Positions 34,880 through 44,188 of a DNA stretch of 64,000 nucleotides are shown here, one piece after another. The number at the start of each line of letters is the position of its first letter. Position 1 is the stretch's first letter. Position numbers and translations under genes: made by a program. The stretch is from Eudorina sp. 2006-703-Eu-15 (Eukaryota > Chlorophyta > Chlorophyceae > Chlamydomonadales > Volvocaceae), in assembly GCA_003117195.1 (NCBI GenBank), contig BDSI01000002.1:2517288-2581287 (forward strand), given 5' to 3'. Under the pieces are notes generated by a model. It made no database searches. It was not told the origin of the DNA and worked only from the letters and a program-made list of their open reading frames with translations.

Positions 34880-37319
34880 AGGGGCGGCCAGGGGTCGGGG
34901 GCCGGGTGGACCGAGGTGGGGTGGCGCAGATGGTGCACCCCCGCCTTACCCCGGGTGTGAAATGTCTACCAATTTCCTATACCCTCCCCCCGCCCTCTCC
35001 CTCTCCAGCTTCCCCTCCTCCCCCACCTGTATCCCCAGCCGCTGTTTGAAGCCCAGCTCCGCTAGCACCGCCCACTCCGCCGCCGTGGTGAAGGTGAGGT
35101 GCACCCCCGAAACCCCCAGCGACTCTTGGAGGCACACCCGGCGAAACCAGCGGCCCCGCCGGACCGTGGGGACAGGGGGGACAGCGGCGCGCGTGTGGGA
35201 GAGGATTGGTGTCGGGAGGCGCAGAGGCGAGCGAGGCGGGGACAGGGGCAGCGGCGAGGGCGCGTCAGCAAAGACGAGGGAAGAGCAGCCCGTAGGGGCG
35301 GGGCGGGCCGGGGCGGGGGGTAAATTGAAAAAAGAAACAAACCCGAAGAAGGGGGACCGGGGCGGGGGGTGCTGCGCATGACACAGAGACAGAGTACGCT
35401 TTCCCCCGGTCGCTCCCTCCCTTTCCGGAACCCGAATCCTTTCCAGCACCCCACGGGTAACCGCTTTGTTTGAATCCCGCTGCTCACAAGTCACAACCCC
35501 TACCGGGCCGTAACGCCACAACCCCTTCCTCGTTGCCGAACAACCCAAGCCCTCACTCAGGCCGATCAGACCCCGCCGAGTCCCCTCCCCGCCCCTCCTC
35601 GCCTCTCCTCACCTGCCATGTCAATCAACGTCCGCCCCATCGCCCGCAGCACTGCCGTACGGTCCCCGGCCGCCGCCAGGTCCCCCGCCACCATCAGGCG
35701 GGGGCCCGTGACTGGAGTGAAGGGCACCGCCGCCTGCAGCTTGGGGTAGTACCTGCTCCCGGGGGGGGGGGAGGGGAGGGGCGGGGCCCGGGGCGGGACC
35801 TGTTGTCTTCATTGGCACTAGGGACCGGGGCCGGGGGCCAGCGGGAGCCGGGACCAGCGGGGTGGACCACCAGCTCACCCCACTCCGCGGAGAGCCCCTG
35901 ATCCGCACCTACCCCCCGGCCGATGGGGTCAGCTCCTCTTCCCGAACCCCCCCCACGAACCCCCCTATTGTCGCATCGCTGTAGAGCCTGGTACAGTTGA
36001 TTCTTCACCGGGGACGTTTGCTCTGGCAGAAACGCAGTTTGAATATGTCTACCAATTACCCCCCCTCCCCACCCCCCTGGTCCCACCTGGCCCCCATCAT
36101 GCTAGCAAACTCCGCCCAGGAGGAGTCGAAGACGTACTCGCCGAACGAGTGGCCCTTGAGGTACATGGGCACGCAGCCCACCAGCCGGCCGGCCCGCGAC
36201 GGCGCGGCCGCGCTGCTGCTGCTGCCGCCGCTCGGCTGCTCGTCCAACTGTCGTACAAGGATGTGCTGAGGCAACCACCCTGTCCGGGGCGCCTGCGCGG
36301 ATGGCGGGCCGCGTGTGTGTGGGGGGGTGTGGGGGGAGTACAGGAAATTGGCAGGCATTTTCAAACTGCGCTGCTGCCAGAGCGTGGGGTGGGGACTGCG
36401 CCATGAGATGGGAATCCGATGGGAGTGACGACCGGAACCAGTCAATGACCCCGGGGTACCCTAGTCAGCTCCAAGACGACGTCCGGTTTGAAATGCCGGG
36501 CGCCAGTGCGAAGTATCGTAAATCCCGCCGGTCCCCAACTAACCGATGAACAGCGCTAGCTGTTCATCTAGCGCGGTGTGGCGTGTGTGTGTGTATGGAG
36601 GGGTTGAAGAACAGTCAGAAGGGCCTCTCGGCGGCGAGCGCCGGAATACGGTTGTACGACAAGAGATCAGGGTCGGTTCAGCGCGGGTCCCCACCCCCGC
36701 ATCACGTCATCAGCCAGCCCCACGGTCCCATGGGTCGGTCCCACCGCGGAGCCGCTCTCCTCCAACGCGTTGAGGAAGTCCCACAGCAGGAAGGGGTTGA
36801 CCTCGCCGCCGCTGCTGCTGCTGGCCACCGCGTCCCACTCCTCCCGCGACACCTGCGCACCCGTCGTCGTCGTCGTCGCAGTGCCTCATCAAGTCATCAG
36901 TCACGTAAGGCCCACATCCGCAACCCCCCAACCGTCCCCACCCCACCCCGCAGTCTGATATGTCTACCAATTTCCTAAACAACCCACCACCCCCACCCCC
37001 CGCCCCCAAACAGCGGGCCGCTCCGTGAAGTAGGCCATGCGTCTTCATCTGCCCAGGCTCAACAGTGAATGGAGGTCATCCGGGTAGTTAGGTTACCACC
37101 CATCAAGATTACGAGTGCCATCAGCCAGAAGCACTGCCCCGGGGAGACGGGTCCAGACTGGAAACCCTTAGACACAGACCCTCCCCGCGCCCCCCCTCCC
37201 CCGGAGGGAGGGGCGGAGGTAATCGGGCCAAGAGGGCTCCCTCCCTCCCTCCCACCCCACCCCACCCCACTCCACCCCACCTTGGCGATGCTGTCCACCA
37301 CGCGGACCTCCAGTTTCAT
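31579..37319 (-). CDS. FemAB-like / DUF482 (COG3146) acyl-transferase-fold protein, 476 aa, 11 exons
   Basis: Member of a bacterial-type GNAT/FemAB-like family (PF04339), found mainly in proteobacteria and cyanobacteria. Exact substrate unknown. Exons: 37319-37281, 36852-36745, 36292-36087, 35752-35613, 35124-35027, 34772-34689, 34005-33826, 33352-33152, 32746-32646, 32216-32129 and 31764-31579, all phase-consistent. The fifth exon uses an AAG acceptor. Conserved blocks in order: EVRVVDSIAK, FLNALEESGSA, PRTGWLPQHI, PMYLKGHSFGEYVFD, RYYPKLQAAVPFTPVTG, GVHLTFTT, FHWDNSGYSSFEDFL, STVDRKWGNAYLTREFF, AGALNLVGSHALYGRNWG, HFELCYYQ, EAGAQGEHKLQRGYLP, then YLRDPRLGGAVDRFL. The C-terminus is a non-conserved acidic tail. 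The start ATG at 37319 gives a full-length core; a (ACC ACC ACC AGC)n tract just upstream is in frame but preceded by a stop, so it is probably 5' UTR unless an upstream transit-peptide exon is spliced in. Introns carry several copies of a dispersed repeat. Confidence 0.9.
32087..32116. repeat. (TACG)n short tandem repeat
   Basis: About seven TACG units with one variant, at the 5' end of an intron of the FemAB-like gene. Confidence 0.85.
32896..32982. repeat. (CA)n imperfect microsatellite
   Basis: CA dinucleotides broken by ATA triplets, in an intron of the FemAB-like gene. Confidence 0.9.
34085..34175 (+). repeat. Dispersed intronic repeat (ATAGGAAATTGG / GCGCTGCTGCCAGAGC), diverged copy
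   Basis: Carries the GTATAGGAAAT start and the ACATATTCATACAGCGCTGC end of the motif, with about 30 unrelated bases between them. Other copies: 34812-34833 (+, cut by a GT tract), 34966-34990 (-), 36009-36052 (-), 36338-36386 (+), 36957-36980 (-) and 62533-62580 (+). Confidence 0.6.
34832..34878. repeat. (GT)n microsatellite inside a dispersed repeat
   Basis: About 23 GT units directly after ATAGGAAATTGGTAGACAG, so the dinucleotide expansion replaced the second half of that repeat copy. Confidence 0.92.
36003..36386. repeat. Two oppositely oriented copies of the dispersed intronic repeat flanking one exon
   Basis: Minus-orientation copy at about 36009-36052 (CTCTGGCAGAAACGCAGTTT, then GAATATGTCTACCAATT). 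Plus-orientation copy at about 36338-36386 (ACAGGAAATTGGCAGGCATT, then TTCAAACTGCGCTGCTGCCA). They flank the exon at 36292-36087, forming an inverted pair about 300 bases apart. Confidence 0.75.
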
Positions 37320-37352
37320 GGACGCAGGGGCGGCAGCTGCGGGGGAGGAAAA

Positions 37353-37452
37353 CCTGCTGGTATTGGTGGTGCTGGTGGTGGTGCTGGTGGTGGTGCTGGT
37401 GGTGGTGCTGGTGGTGGTGCTGGTGGTGGTGCTGGTGGTGGTGCTGGTGGCA
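37353..37452. repeat. 12-base tandem repeat (ctggtggtggtg), about 8 copies
   Basis: Regular dodecamer. On the minus strand it would encode Ser-Thr-Thr-Thr units in frame with the FemAB-like start, but an in-frame stop upstream and no earlier ATG argue for untranslated leader. Confidence 0.9.
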
Positions 37453-38973
37453 CCATCGCTCCTTCCCTCCTCCGCGGATTGCGAGAGGGCCCCCCCGCAA
37501 TCCGCGCCCGCTTCCCCCGAGCCGGCGCTGACTGGAGGGGCCACCTGCGGCCAGTCGGTCAGTCAGTTAGTTAGCTCGTCAGTCAGTCGGTCGGTCAGTC
37601 GGTTCGCCGTGCGAGCGAGCGGAGGTGCCAGCACCGCGGACCCCCTCCCTCTCCCTCCCCCGGGCGGGAGTCCAGCAGGCGTCGTCGTGCCCTCCGCGGC
37701 GACCAGCCGCAACTTAACCCGAATCCCTACATAGTGCAGTGGCGGCATCGGCGGCAGAGTGCGGCTTTGCACCCAGACCCGACCCGACCCGACCCGACCA
37801 GGCGCCATAAGGCCCCGCCGGCAACACGCTGGCGGTAACCGCCAACAGGCTCCAACCAACCCTAAAGGGGAACTAGACTCGTAGATACCGGCAGTCGGCA
37901 ACCCTCTGACCGTTCACGTGTCGCGGGCGAGAGCGTGCGGGAGGTCACCTGGTGTGTGCTGGGTAGACGGGGGCGGCCGCGGGGCATCCCCGGCGATTTG
38001 AAGGGCCAGGGAGGTGGTTGCATGCTCGCCAACGGGCTCCAACAGCAGTGAACCCCTTCAGAACCCTACACCGCGACGTTCCGTCCGGGAGCCGGGGGCC
38101 CCGCCGTTCCCCCAAATCCACGACGCACCTCGACCTCAGTTTGGTACTGGACTTCTGTCTTTTGGACGCCGAGTTGGCGCAACGCGTGGCCAGCGCGCGC
38201 CCACAAGGCCGCTGTGAGTTGGCCGAATCCCGATCGAAGTCGCTGAACCCGGCATTGCGTTGAAACTGGCCGGGGATATCGTTTGAAGTGATTGTTTGTG
38301 TTAAAGCCAGAGGTTTGCATGTCCTGTGTTATCTATGGGAGTCCCCGTCCGGGACCCCTACACTACGGCCAATAATGAACTCTATGAGAAGCTTATGTTT
38401 ATTTGTATTCGAATGACCCAACTGAGACGTGCAGTTCGTGGAGCTGGGAAATTGTGTCCATCGTCGCTCCGAAACGTGATTCGTTCCTGATGAATCAACG
38501 GCGAGCTTACAGAGCTGGAGAAACAAATATCTGACGTTCTTCTTAATTGTTTAGGAATGCCCAATACCATAACTTTCAGGCGCGACAAACTCGAGGTGGA
38601 GGCACTCGACTATCTCGCGGCAAACATTGACCCAAGCCCTAGCCCAGCCCAGAAGCCTCTGTCAACAACGCAGAATGACAGACGCTGCGTCTAATCGAAT
38701 GAAGGACACCACCCCAAGTCTCGATGGGCGTGATGCGCTTTTAAAAACACCTTTCATTTTAAGGCTTAAGCCAGCGTACACTATGTGGTCCCGTGCAACC
38801 GGACATAACTGAACCATACACTAAGTGTCTTTGAGCCGACCCATGTATGGGGCAGCTAGACCTCCCCTTCTCCCCGTCCCCACCTTGCGTGACACCCAGG
38901 GTGTTGTGGAACGGACGTTCTAAACCCACCAACCCATACGGCCACACGCACGCAACCGCAACACGGTCAGCAG
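37453..38973. other. Intergenic with simple repeats
   Basis: Upstream region of the FemAB-like gene and downstream region of the methyltransferase-like gene. It contains a (GTCA/GTCG)n tract at about 37557-37606 and a (CGACC)n run at about 37778-37800, then an AT-richer part from about 38280. A first exon with a transit peptide for the FemAB-like gene could hide here, but I cannot place one. Confidence 0.5.
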
Positions 38974-40072
38974 CTACATAGGCAGTAGCCGCTTGTAGAT
39001 GTAAGCGGTAAAGTGGCTGCCGCCCGACATGGCGACGCCTGCTGTGCACACTGCAACCAGTTCCAGGTCGCGGAAGCCAGCCGCTGCAATTTCCGTCCCC
39101 ATGTTGGTTCTACCACGCTGCACGATGGCGAGGCCCTGTACGCACATGGAGTGTGGTTCAGATGGACGCAGAGCACAAGACCAAGTACAAGGCATGTGTG
39201 CAACACGAACCTTGAGTTGCCTGCTTGCGTTCACCCTGGCCGCAAGCTCCTTGCGGTCGCCAGGGTTCCAACCCTCCCAGAAGTTGTAAAGGTGCGTTGT
39301 GCCATCCAGGCAATCGAGCGGCATCTGAGCAACCGATGCGTGCTGTATAACCGGCCACTTGGCAGCCACGTAGTCAGCGGCATCTTCCCTTGTGGGATTC
39401 AAGTACACCTGTCAGGAATCGCCACGCTTGCAGCTATGTGCGGCCCCCCTCCTTACCGTGACTTTCCAAGAAGGAAGAGTGTAAAACCTGGCGGTATATC
39501 CCCATGGCATCGGAGGCCCTGCCAGCATCCAGCTCGAAGCCCCAGGCGTACTGCAAGCCAAGCAGGGCGGCGTGTACCAGCGCCCTCCCGAGGCCCCGCC
39601 AGGGTCCACTAAAACACTGACCGAGCACCTGCCAGTCAGCAGGATAAGAAGCGCGAAGACAATGGAGGTACCCTTGTTGGTCAGCGTGCCGTATAGGCTG
39701 TCCCCACCGTTGTTACCGCCGCCCGCCAGGTTCTGTATGTGTGGTAAGCAAGGGGCAAACTCACATCGGTTTTTACTGTTGTGTGCTCGCAAGCGGCGGG
39801 GGGGGTCCCTGAGCATACCTCCGCAGATGTCCACTTCATGTGTGCGTCTGCGACGGCCTTGGCGGTTGGTTGGATTTCAACGGGCGCGGCCATTTCTGCA
39901 AAGTGCAACCACACTTCATCAGTGCCAGGGCAATACCAATAGTCAAAACGCAAAGCTCACCCTCCATCAGCTGGCAGGCCGCAGTAATGAGCATATCCGC
40001 CGTCTTCCCGCTGGCAGGGAGCCGTACAACACCGCTGGGATCGCGAAGCCTGCTGAGCACGTCAACATCGCC
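38974..40072 (-). pseudogene. SAM-dependent (DOT1-like?) methyltransferase-like gene with a frameshift, 5' end missing
   Basis: Exons 40072-39961, 39895-39819, 39732-39488, 39408-39235 and 39135-38974 (TAG stop) join in phase provided one base is added in the third exon. That exon reads GGDSLYGTLTNKGTSIVF, then reaches a run of four G (39595-39598 on the plus strand). One more G there would give VDPGGGLGRALVHAALL and YAWGFELD, the SAM-binding motif I and the acidic end of strand 2 of class I methyltransferases. Later blocks GTTHLYNFWEGW, LAIVQRGRTN and MSGGSHFTAYIYKR are arranged as in DOT1-type domains, though I cannot name the subfamily. Either this is a recent pseudogene or the assembly lost one base in a homopolymer. 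Upstream exons were not found; a duplicated segment lies there. Confidence 0.6.
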
Positions 40073-40995
40073 CTGGGGATGCGGTGTCAGCCGCCATCAG
40101 TTGTGTGACGAAAGGGGGAAGCGGGACAGGATTGATTTTCGATTGGGGCAACGGGATTAGGTTATGGCTTTATGGGCACGTCCGTGCGCCCCAGTGGACA
40201 GCCACCGCCGCCGCCGCCCAGGCCCACAAGCACCGGCGGGGTAGCCCCGGCCTCCTAACGCGTCGGGTGATTGGCGGAGGGGTAAAGTGGGGAATGGTTG
40301 CGTTCCGGTTGACTTTGGCCCCAGCACATGAACCCTGCTATACTGCCGCCATACTGCACGTTCCCATGGCGCAATGCCGTACCTGCACGTCCGTGCGCGC
40401 TTCGCTCGCCTGGCCGCTGACCATGCCGTGCATGTGGGCGACCTGCACGCCACCGCCGCCCGAAGGCCAGTCACCGCCGCCGCCGCCCAAGCCAACAACC
40501 GCCGGCGGGGTAGCCCCCTCTTAACGCGTCGGGTGGTTGGCGGAGGGGGAAAGCGGGGAATGGTTGCGTTCCGATTGGCTTTAGCCCAAGCACATGAACC
40601 CTGCTGGCGCCAACGTGCCTACAGCCGGGGCCACGGCGGCAGCAGCGGGATATCCTACCGCAGCTCTGGCGGAGAGGTGTTCGCCCGTGGGACAGAGTGG
40701 GCCGATGTGCCAAAGGTGACTTGCAGCCCAGATTGTTGCAGTACGTGTCGGGTCGCATGACCCCTTGTGTGATACGTGGAGATCGTATAACCGAAGCTTC
40801 AACACACTTTATGTAAAAGAATAGCTTTGAAAGTTGTTAAGGACGATCACTTCTGCCTCATCAGACGTAACACGCGCGTAACGGTGTATGCGCAGATCGA
40901 AACGGTACAAACACAATAAACATTGCGCTGCATATTTTGCTTAACGATTTATTATCTGACAACGGTAACGCATTCGTGCTGAGAAGGGGGCCACC
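40073..40995. other. Spacer with an imperfect tandem duplication
   Basis: Between the divergent methyltransferase-like gene and PSMG2. Holds the duplicated segment described separately, then an AT-richer stretch (about 40780-40980) that probably contains the PSMG2 promoter. Confidence 0.55.
40199..40604 (+). repeat. Imperfect direct duplication, about 137 bases, copies at 40199-40339 and 40469-40604
   Basis: Both copies run from CACCGCCGCCGCCGCCCA through CGGCGGGGTAGCCCC and AACGCGTCGGGTG to AGCACATGAACCCTGCT, with scattered substitutions and small indels. The segment between the copies is unrelated. Confidence 0.9.
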
Positions 40996-42954
40996 ATGCT
41001 GTGTGAGCTCGGTCCGGAAGCGTTAAGAGCCCTCAACGGCGCGGTTGTTGTTTTGGTAAGACAGTCTGCTCGACATTCTTACGCAGTCATGACGAGCCTT
41101 TTACAGTAGTTCCTCTAACCGTCACCTTGGCCGCGCCCATGGCTCATCCCAGCCCGCTGTCACGTACGCCAACGTGGGCGAGCTCTCCGTGGACGTCCTG
41201 GTGGCGTCACTGCGGCCCCAGTCCCTCGGCGCTGTGGAGTCCGTGAACGTGCTGCCCGTAGTCGGGAATGATGCGTACGACCTCGACCAGCAGCAGCCCG
41301 GACGGCTGGCCACGGCGCTGGAGCTCTTCGCGGTGCCGGGTGCGCGGACCCCTCATCAGTCATCACCCCCGCCTGCATGTACCTGCACCACCCAGCCGTG
41401 TATAATGTCTACCCACTACCAACATACTCATCATCACCATGTTGCAGCGCCTTGTGGTCGGGCTGTCCTGCAAAGTCGTACGGCGGTTTAAGGAAGTGTG
41501 GTCGGTGGGTGCGGACCGGGACGTGTTCTTGTTGCGATACCTCCTCACTCCCTCTATCTTCCCTGCCCCTCACAACTACACCTGCCCCATCCTATACCTT
41601 GTATGTTGTGGCTTGATGCAGGACACGGAGACGGATCAGGATTGTAGTTCATCCCACTCGCCCCGTGTCCTGCGGCGTTAGCGTACAGCGGCTCGTACCC
41701 GTACCGCGCGTACAGCGGCTCGTACCCGTACCGCGCGTACAGCGGCTCTTACCCGTACTGCGCGTAAAGCGGCTGGTACCCGTACCGCGTGTACAGCGAC
41801 TCGTACCCGTACCGTGAACGTCTCCCTTGGACTCCCACGTCTCCCTTGAACCCGTCCCACGCCCCCATCCCGTAACCCCGGGGTCCACATCCACCCCCGC
41901 ATCCACCTCCACCTCCACCTCCGCAGGCCGGCCGCTGGTGTTCCTGCAGCAGCGCGCCCCGGCCATGCTGGGCCGCCAGTCCGCGTTCGCGTCCGAACTG
42001 GTGGGCTGGCTGCGGGGGGCGGGGGCGGCGGCGGTGGTGCTGCTGACGGGCCTGGATGCGCAGCTGCGTCGCGACCGGCAGCTGGACAGCTCACCGCTCA
42101 GGTGGGAGAGTGGGGAGAGTGGGGGGCCTGGGTATGTGTGGATATGTGTAAGAGAAAACCGAGCTGGGGTGTGGATGTGATGTGTGTGTGTGGGGGGGGG
42201 GGCCAGGCAGCGCACTGGGGGGTTCAGGCCCGCTTACGGAGCCGGGTGTCCACGGGGCGCATCTCGCGGGGTCGCGTGTGTCGTACAGGCCCACCCGCGG
42301 GGGCGGGTTGCCGCCGATCTCTTCCGCAGGTGGCGCGGAACCGGGCAGGTTGGCCCATCAGTTCGGCCAACAGCCACCTGGACGCCACGCTCCGCATGCG
42401 TTATCGTGGGTTGCCTAGGGTTCCTGTGATGCCCTTGTGTGTTTCGGGTCGAGTCCTTAGGGCTCGGGTTTGTTGCAATGGCAGCACTGCGCCTGATCCC
42501 CTGCCGTGTCCCCAGGTACCTGGCCAGCAGCGATGACCTGCGGGCCGCGTGTACGGCAGCGCAGCCGGCTGAGGCCGCGGGGCCCGCCCCTGGAGGAGGC
42601 TCGGCGCTGGAGCTGGAGCCGGAGATCCTCCAGGAAGATCTGGATCTTCACCCCTCCCTGCCGCCCTGGCCGGTGGTATGGGAGTGCAAGGCGCAGGGCC
42701 TGCCGTACATGCTGCTGGGCTGCTTCTCCGCGGAGGGGGACAACGCGGGGGAGGGGCTGCGGCTCGCGGATCTGGCGGTGCGGGTGCTGGCGGCCATGAG
42801 GGCGCCTTCCGCCGGGGAGGGGAGCCGGGGAGGGGAGGGCGGCGCCGCGGGGGAGGGGCGGGTGCTGGAGGTGCTGCAGGGCCCGCTGCAGTTGCGGGCG
42901 CCGCCGTCCTGGGTGGGTCTGTACGGCAGGTCGTATCCGGTCGAGATCTTCTAG
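40996..42954 (+). CDS. PSMG2: Proteasome assembly chaperone 2 (PAC2/PSMG2), 286 aa, 4 exons
   Basis: PAC2 forms a heterodimer with PAC1 that helps assemble the alpha ring of the 20S proteasome in cytosol and nucleus. Exons 40996-41055, 41153-41339, 41927-42101 and 42516-42954, phases 0, 1, 2, ending in TAG. The start sits in a good context (CCACCATG). Family landmarks: PAVTYANVGELSVDVLVASL near the N-terminus, VLPVVGNDAY, then RPLVFLQQRAPA, VVLLTGLDAQLRRD, RYLASS, ECKAQGLPYMLLGCFSAEGD with N next (matching the conserved C-terminal L-x-x-F-x-x-E-G-D-N), and QLRAPPSWVGLYGR at the end. An Ala/Gly/Glu-rich insertion near 42800-42860 explains the slightly greater length than the human protein (264 aa). 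Intron 2 holds a 27-base minisatellite. Confidence 0.93.
41680..41816. repeat. 27-base minisatellite, 5 copies, in PSMG2 intron 2
   Basis: Unit GCGTACAGCGGCTCGTACCC plus GTACCGC, with substitutions increasing towards the right. Confidence 0.92.
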
Positions 42955-43895
42955 GACGGGGTTTTCGGAGGGGTGTCCAGGGGCTGAACAGAAACAGCCC
43001 AGACATACCCAGGGGCTGTCCAGGGCCTGCAGTGTGTGTATCAGACTGCGGGTGGGGCACGCGGGCGGCTACAGGGGGGCGGGCTCTTCACGCGCTCTCC
43101 GTTGCTGAGCGCCGCTTTGGCCGATCCTGGCGGAGGCGGCTGCGTTTGAGAGGCGGTAGGGAGTAGGGAGTGTGCTTGGCGGTTGCTGCGAGTTGGCCAG
43201 GTGTTGTGGCTGCGGGACATGGAGGGGGTGGAGGGGGTGTCCCCCCAGTGGGGCCGAGCACCCGGAGGCAGTACCGTATCCTGGCAGGCGGCGGTGTCTG
43301 GGCCGGCACGGAGGCCTTGGGTGCTGGCGGAATCATTGCGGCTCCAACTGGAACGTCTCACTTCGCCTGCATGACCGCATGGGGCGCAGCCCAAATGTCC
43401 CCCCCCCCGGGCCCCGGCCCCCAGCGATCGCAAAGGAAGCCTCCGGCCAGCCAACCAACCAGCTACCAACCAGCTACTCTCCGCTCCCCTGCCGCCGCTC
43501 CTGCCTGCTCCATGCCGGCAGCCTGGAGACAGACCCATGGGACACTGCGCCTCCCCCCCGCCGCCAGAGCTCGACAAGTAGATTGTCGGCTTCCTTGAAG
43601 CCGGAAACAGGGCGGGGCCCCCCCCCTGCGATCCGTACAGGCCGCTTGCTTTACAACGAAAACTCTATTACCGCGCAAGAGTGTGAGAGAGTGAAAGGGT
43701 GCCATTGAGGGTGTCGTTGATGTTGAAGGTGGATTGGCGTGCATAGACTCAGCAAGCTCAAACAGGTCGGTAGCCCCGAAACCAACCTGCAGTACGCGCC
43801 GCCGGCAACGGTCACCGAATCGGCATTGCTTAAGCGTCTATCACTTTACCGTACTGTGACTAAATTATTGTGGCGACGTCGTCCGGGGCGTTAAC
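42955..43895. other. Intergenic between PSMG2 and the retroelement remnant
   Basis: One copy of a dispersed motif (ACAGAAACAGCCCAGACATA, about 42987-43010) and a motif near 43433-43463 (GGAAGCCTCCGGCCA with CCAACC runs) that recurs on the other side of the retroelement at about 46155-46182. No gene recognised. Confidence 0.5.
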
Positions 43896-44171
43896 CTAGC
43901 TACCAGCCGCAAGTCTACTACTCCTGACCTCTCCTTCGCTGGTAGCTGGCGTCCATCCCCTGGGCGGTCTGCGATGAGTCTTTCGTACGGCAGTGCTGCT
44001 TTGGTTCCGCTGCTGTCGCTGAATGCGGTAAGCCGCCTCCAAGAATCCTTCCATTTCTTGTGGCGTCGCTCGCAGCTCCTCTATGTCGCTCTTTGTTGCT
44101 ACTTTACTTGCTTTGCTCCTCACCTTTCTCCTTCCCTTTTTTTTAGGCTGCGCTACCTTATACTCCGGCAC
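43896..44171 (-). CDS. Gag-like basic ORF of the DIRS-type element (fragment, 91 aa)
   Basis: Starts MPEYKVAQPKKKGRRKVRSK and continues with a charged helical segment (SDIEELRATPQEMEGFLEAA), then a basic end. Its start lies back to back with the tyrosine-recombinase frame on the other strand. DIRS elements of volvocine algae (such as Kangaroo of Volvox) are known to carry the recombinase in the opposite orientation to the other genes. A gag-like role is inferred from position and basic composition only. It is short and probably truncated. Confidence 0.35.
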   Translation of the reverse strand: MPEYKVAQPKKKGRRKVRSKASKVATKSDIEELRATPQEMEGFLEAAYRIQRQQRNQSSTAVRKTHRRPPRGWTPATSEGEVRSSRLAAGS

Positions 44172-44188
44172 CTGCTTTCGGCGCCGTC

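Noticed and set aside
37320..37544. In-frame N-terminal extension of the FemAB-like protein (Thr/Ser repeats) as coding
   Set aside because: An in-frame TGA lies upstream and there is no ATG before 37319. It could be coding only if an unseen upstream exon is spliced in near 37547.
39610..39632. Intron restoring the frame in the methyltransferase-like gene
   Set aside because: The GT..AG candidate spans only about 20 bases, so a one-base frameshift is the simpler reading.
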